Below are positions 25,863 through 38,429 of a stretch of 64,000 nt of DNA, in pieces. The DNA is from Micropterix aruncella (Eukaryota; Arthropoda; Insecta; Lepidoptera; Micropterigidae). The stretch is from assembly GCA_944548615.1 (NCBI GenBank), contig OX155972.1:1471854-1535853 (forward strand), in the 5' to 3' direction. The notes beneath the pieces were generated by a model. The model had not been told where the DNA came from. It was given only the letters and a program-made list of their open reading frames with translations, and did no database searches. Each line of letters begins with the position of its first letter. Within the stretch, counting starts at the first letter, position 1. Both the position numbers and the translations under genes were made by a program.

Positions 25863-25969
25863 TTTATATATTAAAGATTACTAGCAACTGACAAATTCTA
25901 ATATGCGATAATCCATACTTTTATTGTATATTCTGAATGAATAAATTGAATACTGAATACTGAATAGTA

Positions 25970-26830
25970 TGTATTTATCCAAATAGAAACGTGTATATTG
26001 TTTATGGAATGTACTAAATCCGACGTTTCATTTGACACTAAACACTATATATTTATGTTAATGTATTGACATTTGAACATTTAGACAACTACTTACTTGA
26101 TATTTGGACATTTGATGTACTCTATTACACTCAGGATGACATGGCGATACTAACAATACGACTCACTTCTAAATAGGTACAAGCGTTTAGAAGTTATGGT
26201 GGAATAAAGAAACGTAAAATATACATACATGAAACCTGAACACATTACACTCCTTCAATGATTTTGGACCTGCGCACTATAATATTATTAATTATAATAA
26301 TAATAAACTCTTTATTTGGGCTTAAAAACAAAATACAAAAAGGCGAGCTTACTGCCACATGGAAATATCTTGAAAATAATTTAATCACAGTGCAGGAAGG
26401 AAAGAAAAAGGTAAGGACTTCTTAGAAAAGCAGTACTTTTTGAGTTGAAACTTTAATGATTCCAAAGAAGGCGAGTTTGGTATATTTGCTGGGTGATTCC
26501 AGATAGCGAGGCACCGGGTTCGCTGGTTTTGGGGGAGGAACCGGGGGGTGGTCTCGCATGACCTTGACTTCCCATACCCTGGTGGCTAAATCTGTGGCTC
26601 GATATCGTATAACTCCTTGAATACATATGTCCTTGAATATTATTTTCTCGAAAATTCCGATTTGGTAGATTTGATGGTTGTCGTGGTCGTGGTGATGTTA
26701 TTTAGGTACTTTTTACACGACTGTCCAAATAAAGGAGTTTTATGTGTTCAAGATTCATCTATGTATATTTTTCCTTTCTTTATTTCACCATAACTTCTAA
26801 ACGGGAACTAAAGATCTAAAGATCCCCACC
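25970..26830. repeat. Repeat A (reverse), LINE 3' end, repeat A (forward)
   Basis: 25970-26265 is reversed repeat A (TATTTATCCAAATAG, TGACATTTGAACATTTAGAC, TAAACGCTTGTACC reversed, CACATTACACTCCTT). 26290-26690 on the minus strand carries the 3' end of the LINE type at 6.0-7.5 kb (GGCGAGCTTACTGCC, AAACTCTTTATTTGGGC, AAT tail). 26700-26815 is forward repeat A (GTCCAAATAAAGGAGT, CATAACTTCTAAACG). The two A pieces are head to head around the LINE end. The uninterrupted text TTTAGACAACTACTTACTT here documents the empty site of the RTE insertion at 15949. Confidence 0.65.
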
Positions 26831-26834
26831 GTTT

Positions 26835-27146
26835 ATGCCATACTTATTCACGAAAGCCTGTGCGAATTCTATAAAAATAAAGGAAAGCACCAAACTCTTG
26901 CCCACACACATTCCCACAATACAAGGCACAAATCGATGTATACTCATAATTCTATACCTGCAACATCACAATTTCAAAGGACAACTCAATACACAAGCAT
27001 AACATTTTATAACAGGTTACCAGAGGAATTAAAAAATATACAAACATATGCACTATTTAAAAAACTTACCAAGGATTTTTTATTGCAAAAATGTCTATAT
27101 GGCACGGAGTTTTAAAATTTTATATTCACAATTGACTACTTGTTTC
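26835..27146 (+). mobile_element. LINE C-terminal fragment
   Basis: The frame gives LIHESLCEFYKNKGKHQTLAH, HSHNTRHKSMYTH, FQRTTQYTSITFYNRLPEELKN and FKKLTKDFLLQKCLYGTEF before a TAA at about 27109. It is the C-terminal domain of a Jockey/CR1-like LINE, interrupted downstream by repeat Y. Confidence 0.65.
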
Positions 27147-27149
27147 TTT

Positions 27150-27722
27150 TTAAGCTATTGCATAGCTTTTATCGCGGGCCTAGGCCAGCGCGGCGACCGA
27201 ATGAAGAAATTTCTTAACGAAAATTAATGATTTTAAACTGATAATTACGTCTAAACGAGTACTGCTTACGATTCGAAGCAGGATTATATTTTTCTAATAT
27301 TCTTAGCTTTGAATATTTTAGATTTTGTTTATATTACATAGTGTAATTAATTTGTGAAATTGGGTCTAACCGAACACAAAAACGACTACTACGCAAATAC
27401 TATCTGGCGTATTATTATGAAACCTGCACCATTTTAAAGATAATTTAATTATCTATCTTTTTATCTACGATTTTTTTCGAATAATTCGGTTTATTTGCTT
27501 TATCGAATAAAAAAATCGTGCGCGGCGCTCTATCGGAAGACGTTTAAAATATTTCGAATCATTTGCTTCCGCAGCCGCAAATGATTCGGAATAATTTCAA
27601 CGTTTTCCGATAGAGCGCAGTAATCTGATATCAGAAAAAATAAAATAAATAAATAATTATAATTGCATAAGTTGTTAAAAATGCTATGCAATAGCTTTTC
27701 CGCGGCAGTCCCCGAGTGCCAC
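27150..27722 (-). repeat. Repeat Y, copy 1 (empty-site allele for X)
   Basis: It shares nearly its whole length, inverted, with 49961-51243: AAGCTATTGCATAGCTTTTATCGCGGGCCTAGGCCAGCGCGGCGACCG at one side, GGTGCAGGTTTCATAATAATA-type text inside, and CCGCGGCAGTCCCCGAGTGCCAC at the other. AGCTATTGCATAGC occurs inverted near both ends. A central palindrome spans 27530-27613. At 27613-27640 the text ATAGAGCGCAGTAATCTGATATCAGAAAA is the uninterrupted target of the X insertion found in copy 2. No coding sequence. Confidence 0.8.
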
Positions 27723-29110
27723 GCGTATATTTTCGTATTTTTGTTATTTTTTTTTTTAACTTCCATTTTAAACGTATTCTGAACATCTCATTTTATAGAC
27801 AATTTACTTACTGATTATGTAACATGATTTAGGAATTATTGCTTTTATTTTTATATTTTTACTCTGATTATTATTTGATTCTTTCCAAATTGAATTTCTT
27901 GATTATTATTATTATTATTGATTTATTTATTTGCGAGATCATTCAATGGATTTGCCTTTCTATTATTTTTTCTTTTTTATTTATAGATTTATACTCTTTT
28001 TTTTTTATTTGATATTTCTATTTTTGATATTTCTTAATTCTCTTTTTAATATTTAGACAATGTAATGGTTGATTTTGTATAGTTTATTGACTTTTAGATT
28101 TCTAACGTGATTTAATTTTATTTTTGCCAGATATATGATATGTTTTAAATATGAATATTATAAAATATGAATATTTATCCCGGTTGTTCCCTGAATTCAT
28201 TAATATTTGATAACCAACGTTAGAAGGCAGCGGCTCCCTCATGTATCCTGCTGAAATTGAGTGTATAAAGGCACCAATTAAATTCCTCGGCGACTACTCA
28301 ATTAATTATGATTTATTTACTCATCTTCAATCTCTAATTATGACTTTTTCATTTTCATGATTTTGTTTCGCAATCGTATCCAATAGGCAACGCGCAACGC
28401 GATGTCTTTATTTACGTCACTCGCCGCAATGTTGCTCGCTTCTGAGCCTGGACGCTCCAGCTGTCAAAACTATGCGTACGCGCCGGTCTCGATACGAATG
28501 TGAGAAAATATGTGAAAATGGTGAAAACTTGCAGGAAAACACGGAGCTCGTGTTACAACTTATTTATTAATTGTAAGTTCTATACCCTCGCCGGGTTTTT
28601 TTGGAATAAATAAACTTTGAACTTTGAACTTTGAGAACTTTGAAAAGCTTAAACAGATTTAGAAATGGGTCGTTATATGGCACCGTAACTGTCCAAATAG
28701 TTGTCGTAATGTCCAAATGTATATGTGTCGCAAACCCTTGCTCTAATATTAGAAGAAAGCAGCATCTTTAATATAAATTGCCATGTTACGAGGTGCGTGT
28801 TGACATTTATCATTTGACAGTTTGGTTTTTTTCGTTCTACCATTGGAATATTTACGCTGGAATGTTTTTTTACCAAATAAATTATACAAAGTATTTAATT
28901 ATTTATTTATTTATTTATTTCATTAGCAAATCAACTTAACAGTTTATACCACTCCGTTGATATGCAATATACACATAAATATAAAAAATAGAATATAAAT
29001 ATAATATAAAAATAAATATAATATAAAAATAATAGAATTCTTACAAGTACATACACAACATGTTTAAATACAATTTACATTAATACATACATTAAATACA
29101 AATACAGGCA
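27723..29110. other. No gene; AT-rich with LINE/SINE tails
   Basis: (ATT)n and (TTTATT)n runs at 27900-28020. A 3' tail AATAAATAAACTTTGAACTTTGAACTTTG lies at 28605-28635. A fragment like repeat A lies at 28645-28720 (CTTAAACAGATTTAG, CTGTCCAAATAG). A minus-strand LINE-type tail TTATTTATTTATTTATTTCATTAGC lies at 28900-28926, followed by ATATAA-rich sequence. Confidence 0.45.
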
Positions 29111-29114
29111 TTAA

Positions 29115-29702
29115 CCCATTTCTGGGAACATGATTTTAAACGACGTAATAGGGAACTTCGGTCTGTGGGACCGCTATTTTGAATTATTGATTATAAAACA
29201 CACTTCTACCTAACAACAATTTATTTAAGTACCAATATCAAAAGCCTGGTATCTTATGAACTGGAAAGAGGTATAACAGTTATATGTATTGTCTATCTTA
29301 TTATAAATAACACTTATGTCGTATTCGGAGCACATTTTTTGCAGACCTTCATAGAACACTCTAAACTTATAGGATCCTAGCATTTGAAGCATTTATAGGC
29401 TGTATTGCGCTTATTGGTGTATATACAGAGTTTGCAAGTCTTTATTTTTTTCATGTTTGTCTGTCATGGTCATCGGTACCTCCGCAGAAGGTCTCACAGA
29501 CCGGTACTAATAATGACTACTTTTTAAACAAGCGCTAAAACAATAAAACAGACGCTGCTATAGACACGATCGTCGGGTGCGCCAACACATCGGGAACTAA
29601 TAGGAGACTGCGAGCGGAGGGTCGCTGAGGGGCGGGGGGAGAGACTGGAAGCATTTCTAAGAAACAATAGCGGTCTGTGAGACCGATGTTCCTGGTTAAG
29701 CG
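29115..29702 (-). mobile_element. piggyBac-type deletion derivative
   Basis: TTAA at 29111-29114 and 29703-29706 flank imperfect terminal repeats (CCCATTTCTGGGAACAT against CGCTTAACCAGGAACAT inverted). The sub-terminal palindromic motif CGGTCTGTGRGACCG occurs near both ends (29160, 29670) and once internally inverted (29484). On the minus strand about 29450-29340 reads TCKLCIYTNKRNTAYKCFKC and later CKKCAP, resembling the cysteine-rich C-terminal domain of piggyBac transposases, with one stop. The rest of the transposase is missing, so it is an internally deleted copy. Confidence 0.7.
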
Positions 29703-29706
29703 TTAA

Positions 29707-30591
29707 GGCCCTAGTCTTCAAAAATTTACGCCTAGCGCTCTTGTGATGAGATGTCAACATTTTCTATTTTTTAAAGTAAACATACAATAGGAAAAAAATA
29801 CATTGTATGCGATAATTGGCAATATGAGTAATATTTAGGATTTTTTTGACCTTTTAGTTCGGAATGTAGGACTAAGTAAATGGGCCTCAAACTTAGTTCG
29901 TTTTCTTTGAACACGCTTGGAGTTGATTTTCTGCACTTAGATATGGACAACTAATAAGTTATCGAAAAAAATATTCAGCGCAAAATTGAATTCATATGTT
30001 CTTCTTTAGTATGCGCTGGTCAGATTTTTCAAAAGTTTTTTGAATTTCTTAATCTAAACGTCACAATAAGTAAGATTTTCTCGTTTTTTTACGTTGAATA
30101 AACCATACTTTCTCTCTTTAAAAGCCACTCAAAATAAATAATATTTAAATATTATGAAATAGAAGCGTTGATTGATAGAATAAAAATAAAATTATTATAA
30201 AAAGTATTTTTTTTCATAACATTCTCAATTTCTGAAAGTACGCCCAAATCCCGGCTTTATAACCGAAAACGCTGATAGAAATTTACTAGTAAGAGTCGAG
30301 CGCTCGTAGTGTTCGGACGTTTGGATCTACGCAAATTTTCGTGGGATCTCTCGCTCTAACAGTTATTCTCCCTCACACACAGATTCATTAGATTATATCG
30401 ACAGAGTTAACGCATAGTCAAAGCTTACTCTACTTATAAATATTATAATATTTTATTTTGTAATTTGATTAGTTGGACAATATGGTGTAAGAGATGGATT
30501 ATAAAAGAAAAAACTATCCTTGTACAAAAAAAGGAAATTGAAGTCAAATGTGAAACTAATGAAAGTAAATAGGATGCAAGGGTAAGTATAT
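29707..30591. other. No gene recognised
   Basis: AT-rich sequence without supported coding or repeat structure. Minus-strand frames ending at 30443 and 30453 run into the satellite array and are not genes. Confidence 0.4.
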
Positions 30592-33548
30592 TTCCACCAT
30601 GACATGGCTGATAAACCCTGGATTGGCTCCCAAAGAGGGAACTCCTCAACGGTCAACAGCAGAGACCCAAAATGTTTTATACGCATTCAATTGTGATAGC
30701 TCCTTCCAAGTTCCACCATGACATGGCTGATGTACCCTGGGTTGGCTCCCGATGAGGGAACTCCTCAACGGTCAACAGCAGAGACTCAAAATTTTGTATA
30801 CCATTGAATTATGATAGCCCCTTCCATGTTCCACCATGACATGGCTGATAAACCCTGGATTGGCTCCCAAAGAGGGAACTCCTCAACGGTCAACAGCAGA
30901 GACCCAAAATGTTGTATACGCATTCAATTGTGATAGCTCCTTCCAAGTTCTACCATGACATGGCTGATGTACCCTAGGTTGGCTCCCGATGAGGGAACTC
31001 CTCAACGGTCAACAGCAGAGACTCAAAATTTTGTACACCCATTGAATTATGATAGCCCCTTCCATGTTCCACCATGACATGGCTGATAAACCCTGGATTG
31101 GCTCCCAAAGAGGGAACTCCTCAACGGTCAACAGCAGAGACCCAAAATGTTGTATACGCATTCAATTGTGATAGCTCCTTCCAAGTTCCACCATGACATG
31201 GCTGATGTACCCTGGGTTGGCTCCCGATGAGGGAACTCCTCAACGGTCAACAGCAGAGACTCAAAATTTTGTATACTCATTGAATTATGATAGCCCCTTC
31301 CATGTTCCACCATGATATGGCTGATAAACCCTGGATTGTCTCCCAAAGAGGGAACTCCTCAACGGTCAACAGCAGAGACCCAAAATGTTGTATACGCATT
31401 CAATTGTGATAGCTCCTTCCAAGTTCCACCATGACATGGCTGATGTACCCTGGGTTGGCTCCCGATGAGGGAACTCCTCAACGGTCAACAGCAGAGACTC
31501 AAAATTTTGTATACTCATTGAATTATGATAGCCCCTTCCATGTTCCACCATGATATGGCTGATAAACCCTGGATTGGCTCCCAAAGAGGGAACTCCTCAA
31601 CGGTCAACAGCAGAGACCCAAAATGTTGTATACGCATTTAATTGTGATAGCTCCTTCCAAGTTCCACCATGACATGGCTGATGTACCCTGAGTTGGCTCC
31701 CGATGAGGGAACTCCTCAACGGTCAACAGCAGAGACTCAAAATTTTGTATACCATTGAATTATGATAGCCCCTTCCATGTTCCACCATGACATGGCTGAT
31801 AAACCCTGGATTGGCTCCCAAAGAGGGAACTCCTCAACGGTCAACAGCAGAGACCCAAAATGTTGTATACGCATTCAATTGTGATAGCTCCTTCCAAATT
31901 CCACCATGACATGGCTGATGTACCCTGGGTTGGCTCCCGATGAGGGAACTCCTCAACGGTCAACAGCAGAGACTCAAAATTTTGTATACCATTGAATTAT
32001 GATAGCCCCTTCCATGTTCCACCATGACATGGCTGATAAACCCTGGATTGGCTCTCAAAGAGGGAACTCCTCAACGGTCAACAGCAGAGACCCAAAATGT
32101 TGTATACGCATTTAATTGTGATAGCTCCTTCCAAGTTCCACCATGACATGGCTGATGTACCCTGGGTTGGCTCCCGATGAGGGAACTCCTCAACGGTCAA
32201 CAGCAGAGACTCAAAATTTTGTATACCATTGAATTATGATAGCCCCTTCCATGTTTATTTATTTATTTATTTTATTTATTTATTATAAAAGGTACACAAA
32301 CAATACTCTAATATTACATGGCTATCGCTAACATTTTTACTTTGTTTCTAATTAGGGTATAATATTATATGCGTACTCCGCATGCTTAATTTATAATTGC
32401 GTATGTGCCGTATCTCATGATTTACAAAATTATCAAAATTATCAAAAATTATCAGCACAAAAATTAATATCCTTAAAAATTATCAAAACAAAAATTAAAA
32501 ATTTTAGAAATAAGTTTACAGTGAATTCTGAAAAACAATTAAACAATGAAATGGTAAAAAATAGATCAAATATTGTCTGGAATAAAATAATAAAAACATA
32601 AAAATTATCAAAACAAAAATTAAAAATTTTAGAAATAAGTTTATAAGAAATATGTTCCACCATGACATGGCTGATAAACCCTGGATTGGCTCCCAAAGAG
32701 GGAACTCCTCAACGGTCAACAGCAGAGACCCAAAATGTTGTATACGCATTCAATTGTGATAGCTCCTTCCAAATTCCACCATGACATGGCTGATGTACCC
32801 TGGGTTGGCTCCCGATGAGGGAACTCCTCAACGGTCAACAGCAGAGACTCAAAATTTTGTATACCATTGAATTATGATAGCCCCTTCCATGTTCCACCAT
32901 GACATGGCTGATAAACCCTGGATTGGCTCCCAAAGAGGGAACTCCTCAACGGTCAACAGCAGAGACCCAAAATGTTGTATACGCATTTAATTGTGATAGC
33001 TCCTTCCAAGTTCCACCATGACATGGCTGATGTACCCTGGGTTGGCTCCCGATGAGGGAACTCCTCAACGGTCAACAGCAGAGACTCAAAATTTTGTATA
33101 CCATTGAATTATGATAGCCCCTTCCATGTTTCACCATGACATGGCTGATAAACCCTGGATTGGCTCCCAAAGAGGGAACTCCTCAACGGTCAACAGCAGA
33201 AACCCAAAATGTTGTATACGCATTCAATTGTGATAGCTCCTTCCAAATTCCACCATGACATGGCTGATAAACCCTGGATTGGCTCCCAAAGAGGGAACTC
33301 CTCAACGGTCAACAGCAGAGACCCAAAATGTTGTATACGCATTCAATTGTGATAGCTCCTTCCAAGTTCCAATATGACATGGCTGTTATACCCTGGGTTG
33401 GCTCCCGATGAGGGAACTCCTCAACGGTCAACAGCAGAGACTCAAAATTTTGTATACTCATTGAATTATGATAGCCCCTTCCATGTTCCACCATGACATG
33501 GCTGATAAACCCTGGATTGGCTCCCAAAGAGGGAACTCCTCAACGGTC
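30592..33548. repeat. Satellite array of alternating A/B monomers (about 237-bp dimer)
   Basis: About twenty-one monomers of 118-119 bp. Type A has CTGATAAACCCTGGATTGGC, CCAAAGAGGG and CCCAAAATGTTGTATACGC. Type B has CTGATGTACCCTGGGTTGG, CCGATGAGGG and CTCAAAATTTTGTATAC. They alternate strictly from 30592 (A) through 32254 (14 monomers). After an insertion at 32256-32652 they continue A,B,A,B,A,A,B,A to 33548, with an A-A register break at about 33247. All share GGAACTCCTCAACGGTCAAC and AGCAGAGAC. It ends abruptly in the middle of an A monomer at a retrotransposon. The 72-84-codon minus-strand frames are repeats of the satellite. Confidence 0.97.
32256..32652 (-). mobile_element. Insertion in the satellite, LINE-tail-like
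   Basis: About 397 bp of AT-rich sequence splitting a B monomer end from the next A monomer. It starts with TTTATTTATTTATTTATTTT on the plus strand (a reversed AAATAAAT-type tail), suggesting the 3' end of a minus-strand LINE. AAAATTATCAAAACAAAAATT is repeated internally (about 32477 and 32603). No clear target duplication beyond ATG. Confidence 0.6.
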
Positions 33549-35290
33549 CGCAATCGCTAACGCAACTGCAGACGCGACCGTAAACGCGACCTCAAACAGC
33601 TACGTCGGCGTCCATCGCACAGTCGCTTTCCAAGAACCCAAAATTGGTCTATAAGGGCTCTATTATCTCCCTTATAGACCCAAATAACCACTTCAAATTT
33701 CTTGGCAGGAAAATCACCTGCCAGGGAAAAGACCTTTCTGGCGATCATGTTATAGAACATTTCAGTAGTTGCCTGGAAAAGATAGATGCACTGCTAATTT
33801 CTGGCCCTCGTAAGGCTTGGATCTATGACAACTATCTAACTTCATATTTGTCATGGCCCTTTCTTATTTACGATTTCACCAAAACCCAACTGTCTTGTCT
33901 GGATGCACTGGTGACAGCTAGTTTAAAATCCTGCTTATCCTTAGTCAAAACAGCTGACCCCTCGACTCTCTTCAGGTCCAAACACAATTTTGGGCTAGCT
34001 CTAAAACTGCCCTCTCTGCTCTACGCCAACTCAAGAATAACCAAAAATTCGATTCTAAGCAATTCCAAGGATCCGGCAATATCGAAGCACGTAGTAAGTG
34101 GCCGTAGTGAGTCAAATGATCTACAAGCCCGCGTTGACTTAAACAAAAAGTTCCTTACTGGAATCAGCCAGAATGGCACTGGTCTGGGGTATGGCAGTAC
34201 AACCATGAGCGATGTGGACCTGAAGAAGTCTCTCTTGCGGGGAGATTACGACAGCAATAGTATGGCTCACGCTATTGGCCTTCAATGCCAGAATGATTGG
34301 ACAACAATTGGAGACTTTGAATTCCTCCTCCAATGCACTGGAAAGTAATGTTGTATGACTGGACGCCAGAGATGCTGAAATTTTATTTAAATGCCTTTCA
34401 GCATACACTTCCAGACCCCAGTAACCTCGCTCGTTGGAGCTATGCCGAGGATAGTTCATGTCCCCTTTGTAGCAACACCCCTTGCACAGCTAGCCATATT
34501 CTAGCTGGCTGCAAGGTGGCCTTGGATCAAGGACGGTACACTTACCGCCACGACAAAGTCCTTGCTGTTATTCGCGAGGTACTTAGCCTCTCAGTGGCTC
34601 GTGCCAACAAGGGTTTGACAGTATCCTCCAAACCCCCAATACAGTTTGTGCGGGTTGGCTCTAAAGGCAAAAAACATCTCACAGCAAAACCTTTCTCAAT
34701 AATCGAGAAAGCTTCAGATAGGATTATGGAGGTCGATTCGGTCTCTAAGCAGTACAAATTCCCTGAAAGTCTCCGATGCACAGACCTGCGTCCAGATATA
34801 ACTCTTTACTCTGTATCTCGGAAGATGGTCCTTATCGTAGAGTTAACTGTTCCATGGGAATCAAATATCCCAAAAGACCACGAGTACAAATTAATTAAAT
34901 ACCATGACCTCGCAAATGCCGTCACCCGGAACGGCTTCACTGTTCACCTTCACGCGGTGGAAGTAGGCGCTCGTGGCCTGCCAGCTAAATCTTTGTTTCA
35001 CCTTTTTAAAGATCTTGGTCTCTCCAGGAAAATAATCAACTCCTTTCTAGAAAAATTATCTAAAACCGCGATTTCTGCATCTCAAATTCTATGGCTTCGA
35101 AGGGGGAGTGAATGGGTGGTAAGGTGAACGCTCACATGTGGCAAGACAGCTGTCCTAAACCTACCACCGCCGGTCGTAAGTCCGGAATCCACCATTCACC
35201 TCCCAGAAGTGTAATAATTATATATGATGGGCCCGATTTTTGGTCGGTGAATTCCATGGCAGCTCCGTTTGTATTTTATTTATTGGGGAT
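33549..35290 (+). mobile_element. RLE-type non-LTR retrotransposon, longest copy (RT thumb, zinc knuckle, endonuclease, 3' UTR)
   Basis: Frame 33644-34348 encodes NPKLVYKGSIISLIDP, FKFLGRKITCQGKDL, RKAWIYDNYLTSYLSWPFLIYDF and the rest of the RT thumb. A one-base frame change near 34330 leads into 34333-35127. That frame carries HWKVMLYDWTPEMLKFYLNA, the knuckle CPLCSNTPCTASHILAGCK, YRHDKVL, and the PD-(D/E)xK endonuclease core RPDITLYSVSRKMVLIVELT then VPWE. It ends [16 protein letters not shown]. This C-terminal endonuclease order defines R2/CRE-superfamily elements that insert by target-primed reverse transcription; the family within it is not resolved. The RT catalytic palm is missing: the 5' side begins abruptly at the satellite array. 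The 3' UTR (35128-35290) matches copies at 1503-1664 and 63805-64000. Confidence 0.88.
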
Positions 35291-35297
35291 AAAACTT

Positions 35298-36355
<1,058 letters not shown>

Positions 36356-36689
36356 TTTTAAAGTTAAAGCTTGTTTTTAAAATATTTATTCTATTATTTT
36401 ATAATTGTGTTTTAGCCAAAATTTGGTAATTTTACAGATCAACTGAGGAATCTCGCCAGCCATTATTAGATATTAGTAACACAGAAACCGATCCACGCGC
36501 GTCATTTGTAGTAAATTGCTTTCAAACTGAAAGAGTTTTAGAAGCACCAGTATACACTGAAAATACGGAGACACACATATTCCAATTCCACAGAGGAAAC
36601 TCCTGACCGATTCCAAAGTAATGAAATTGCTAAGATACACGGTACGTTCAACCACGTATTTAGCTTTCACTCAAAATGTCCTGCGACTG

Positions 36690-37777
36690 ACAGACTATAC
36701 AAAACACAGCAGTAGACTTAAATGACATGATGCTTTGGAAAAAAGGAACCACATTATTTCCTTTCTGGCTTCAAAAGCAAAAAGGCTTGATTTTGATGTA
36801 GATAGTAACCTTGCTGAAACTTTTAATTCTGCAATTGCTAAATACACTGAAGGAAAACAATAAATTATACACCGCGAAATTATTACCAAGAAAGATGCTC
36901 AGCTGCTGCAATTTCCTTTAATTCCTAAAAACCTATTCATCGAATCCAGTAAGTCATATCTAATAAACCTACTGGAAAATTAACAAACAAGTGTGACATA
37001 CAAAAATCAAAAATAAAAATATACAAAAGAACGTTTCGTAAAAAATATCACAGTAATAAAAATGATCCCGATTATGGTCAGAAGGCTCAAAGATAAATGA
37101 AACTTTCTGATCAACTAAAGAATGAAATCAACAAAGTTGTAGCCAAGAATGGATAGAGCAGACAAAGAAGGTTGACAGCATCTATATTTTGAGAGATATG
37201 TAAATAAAAATATAATATAAGTTGTGCACCTCTAGTAAATTCTATTGTTAAACCGCGAAACATTTAAAATATTGCGTCATTTATTCATAGACCAGATAAT
37301 GGAAAAAAAGCATTTAGTCAATTAGGTCTGCAAGAAAAAGTAACAATTGAGCGCTGTGGACTGTACATCCACAAAACAATTCCACACTTAGGAGCAAGCC
37401 CTGATAGTCTTTATAAAACATAAGTTGGCAAAACTGGACTAGTAGAAGTCAAGTTTCCATTTTCAGCAATAGGTATAAATCCTGAAGATGCAATCAATAA
37501 CCATAAAATAAAAGTTTGGAAATTTGATATAAAATACAACACTTTTATAATAAATAAAAACCATGTTTTTTATTACTAAATTCAATGTCAGGTAAACGTT
37601 ACTGAAATAGATGTGTGCCTATTTGCTGTGTGGACTGGAGAAGAGCATTCTATGAAAGTTAAATATATACGTAGCGTTCTGGAAAACAAATATGATTTGT
37701 CCGTTGACATAATTTTATGTAAACTGTTTTGTTACCCGTATTTATCGACTCGCGGTTTGATCACTCCATGCCAGTAA
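36690..37777 (+). pseudogene. Decayed YqaJ-type (lambda-exonuclease-like) recombinase gene
   Basis: No long frame is open, but translation shows homology. From 37298 to 37774 one frame, broken only by TAA at 37421-37423 and at 37577-37579, reads CGLYIHKTIPHLGASPDSLY, GLVEVKFPFSA, INPEDAI, NHVFYY*IQCQVNVTEIDVC and LFAVWTGEEHSMKV. GASPD plus VEVK are the D and E-x-K of a PD-(D/E)xK nuclease, and H-x-x-YY-[Q]-x-Q-x-Q is typical of YqaJ-domain exonucleases. The second stop falls where the conserved Gln codon CAA would be. Upstream in another frame, 36729-36860 reads FLASKAKRLDFDVDSNLAETFNSAIAKY, as in insect proteins that carry YqaJ domains. Such proteins are often encoded by transposons or transferred from viruses. 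Several frameshifts; no function expected. Confidence 0.75.
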
Positions 37778-38429
37778 AATAGCCCACCTAAATAATTGAA
37801 GACATGCAGAAGAAAGCTGATAAAAGGAAAGTTAATAATCCGCCTACTTAGCCAAAAAATATCCTATAAGCATTTGCTAGTATATAAAATACTTGTCTAC
37901 TAGTATATAAATTACTTGTTTGATATTTGTGACTCATGAGTATATTTTTTGGTTTTCCTAATAAATAAATATGAAAGATTTTGTTCTGATCTTTTACTTA
38001 TGTCATCAAATCATAGATCCTTGAATTACACATCATAAAAATAATTACCACGAAAATATTAGCCTGGGATAACAGTCTCAGCTACCAGTCATATTCTAAT
38101 CCCGACAGGAACTAGAATGTGATTAATTGTTGAGTTGTTTAGCTCTGGCTAATTTGTTCATATGAGCTCTAAAGAGCTTAAAATCGAATACCCATTTATA
38201 AATTCTGAAAAAAAATCCCGTATAAAATATCCAAAGATGAGTAAATACATAAATACATTTATTTAGTAGAGCATCTTTCATGTCAAAATCGACCCCGAGC
38301 TCGCGCGAACCCCCCGCGGCCCGCCGTACCCACACACCCCTGGTCCTGCCGAAGTCAAATATTATATTTTGCACGGCAGGTCTGACGCCTTAATAATAAA
38401 AAAAACACAAACTTACGGTACATAAAGGG
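37778..38429. other. No gene recognised
   Basis: AT-rich, with a GC-rich patch at 38290-38345 (GACCCCGAGCTCGCGCGAACC). The minus-strand 83-codon frame over it shows no motif. TGTCTACTAGTATATAAA is partly duplicated at 37875-37910. Confidence 0.35.

Noticed and set aside
30443..33527. Minus-strand frames of 67-84 codons, repeated several times
   Set aside because: They are the same satellite monomer translated; identical frames recur with each A/B unit and lack start context or domains.
30592..33548. Repeat-spacer array resembling CRISPR
   Set aside because: The units are contiguous 118-119-bp monomers with no unique spacers, in a eukaryotic genome.
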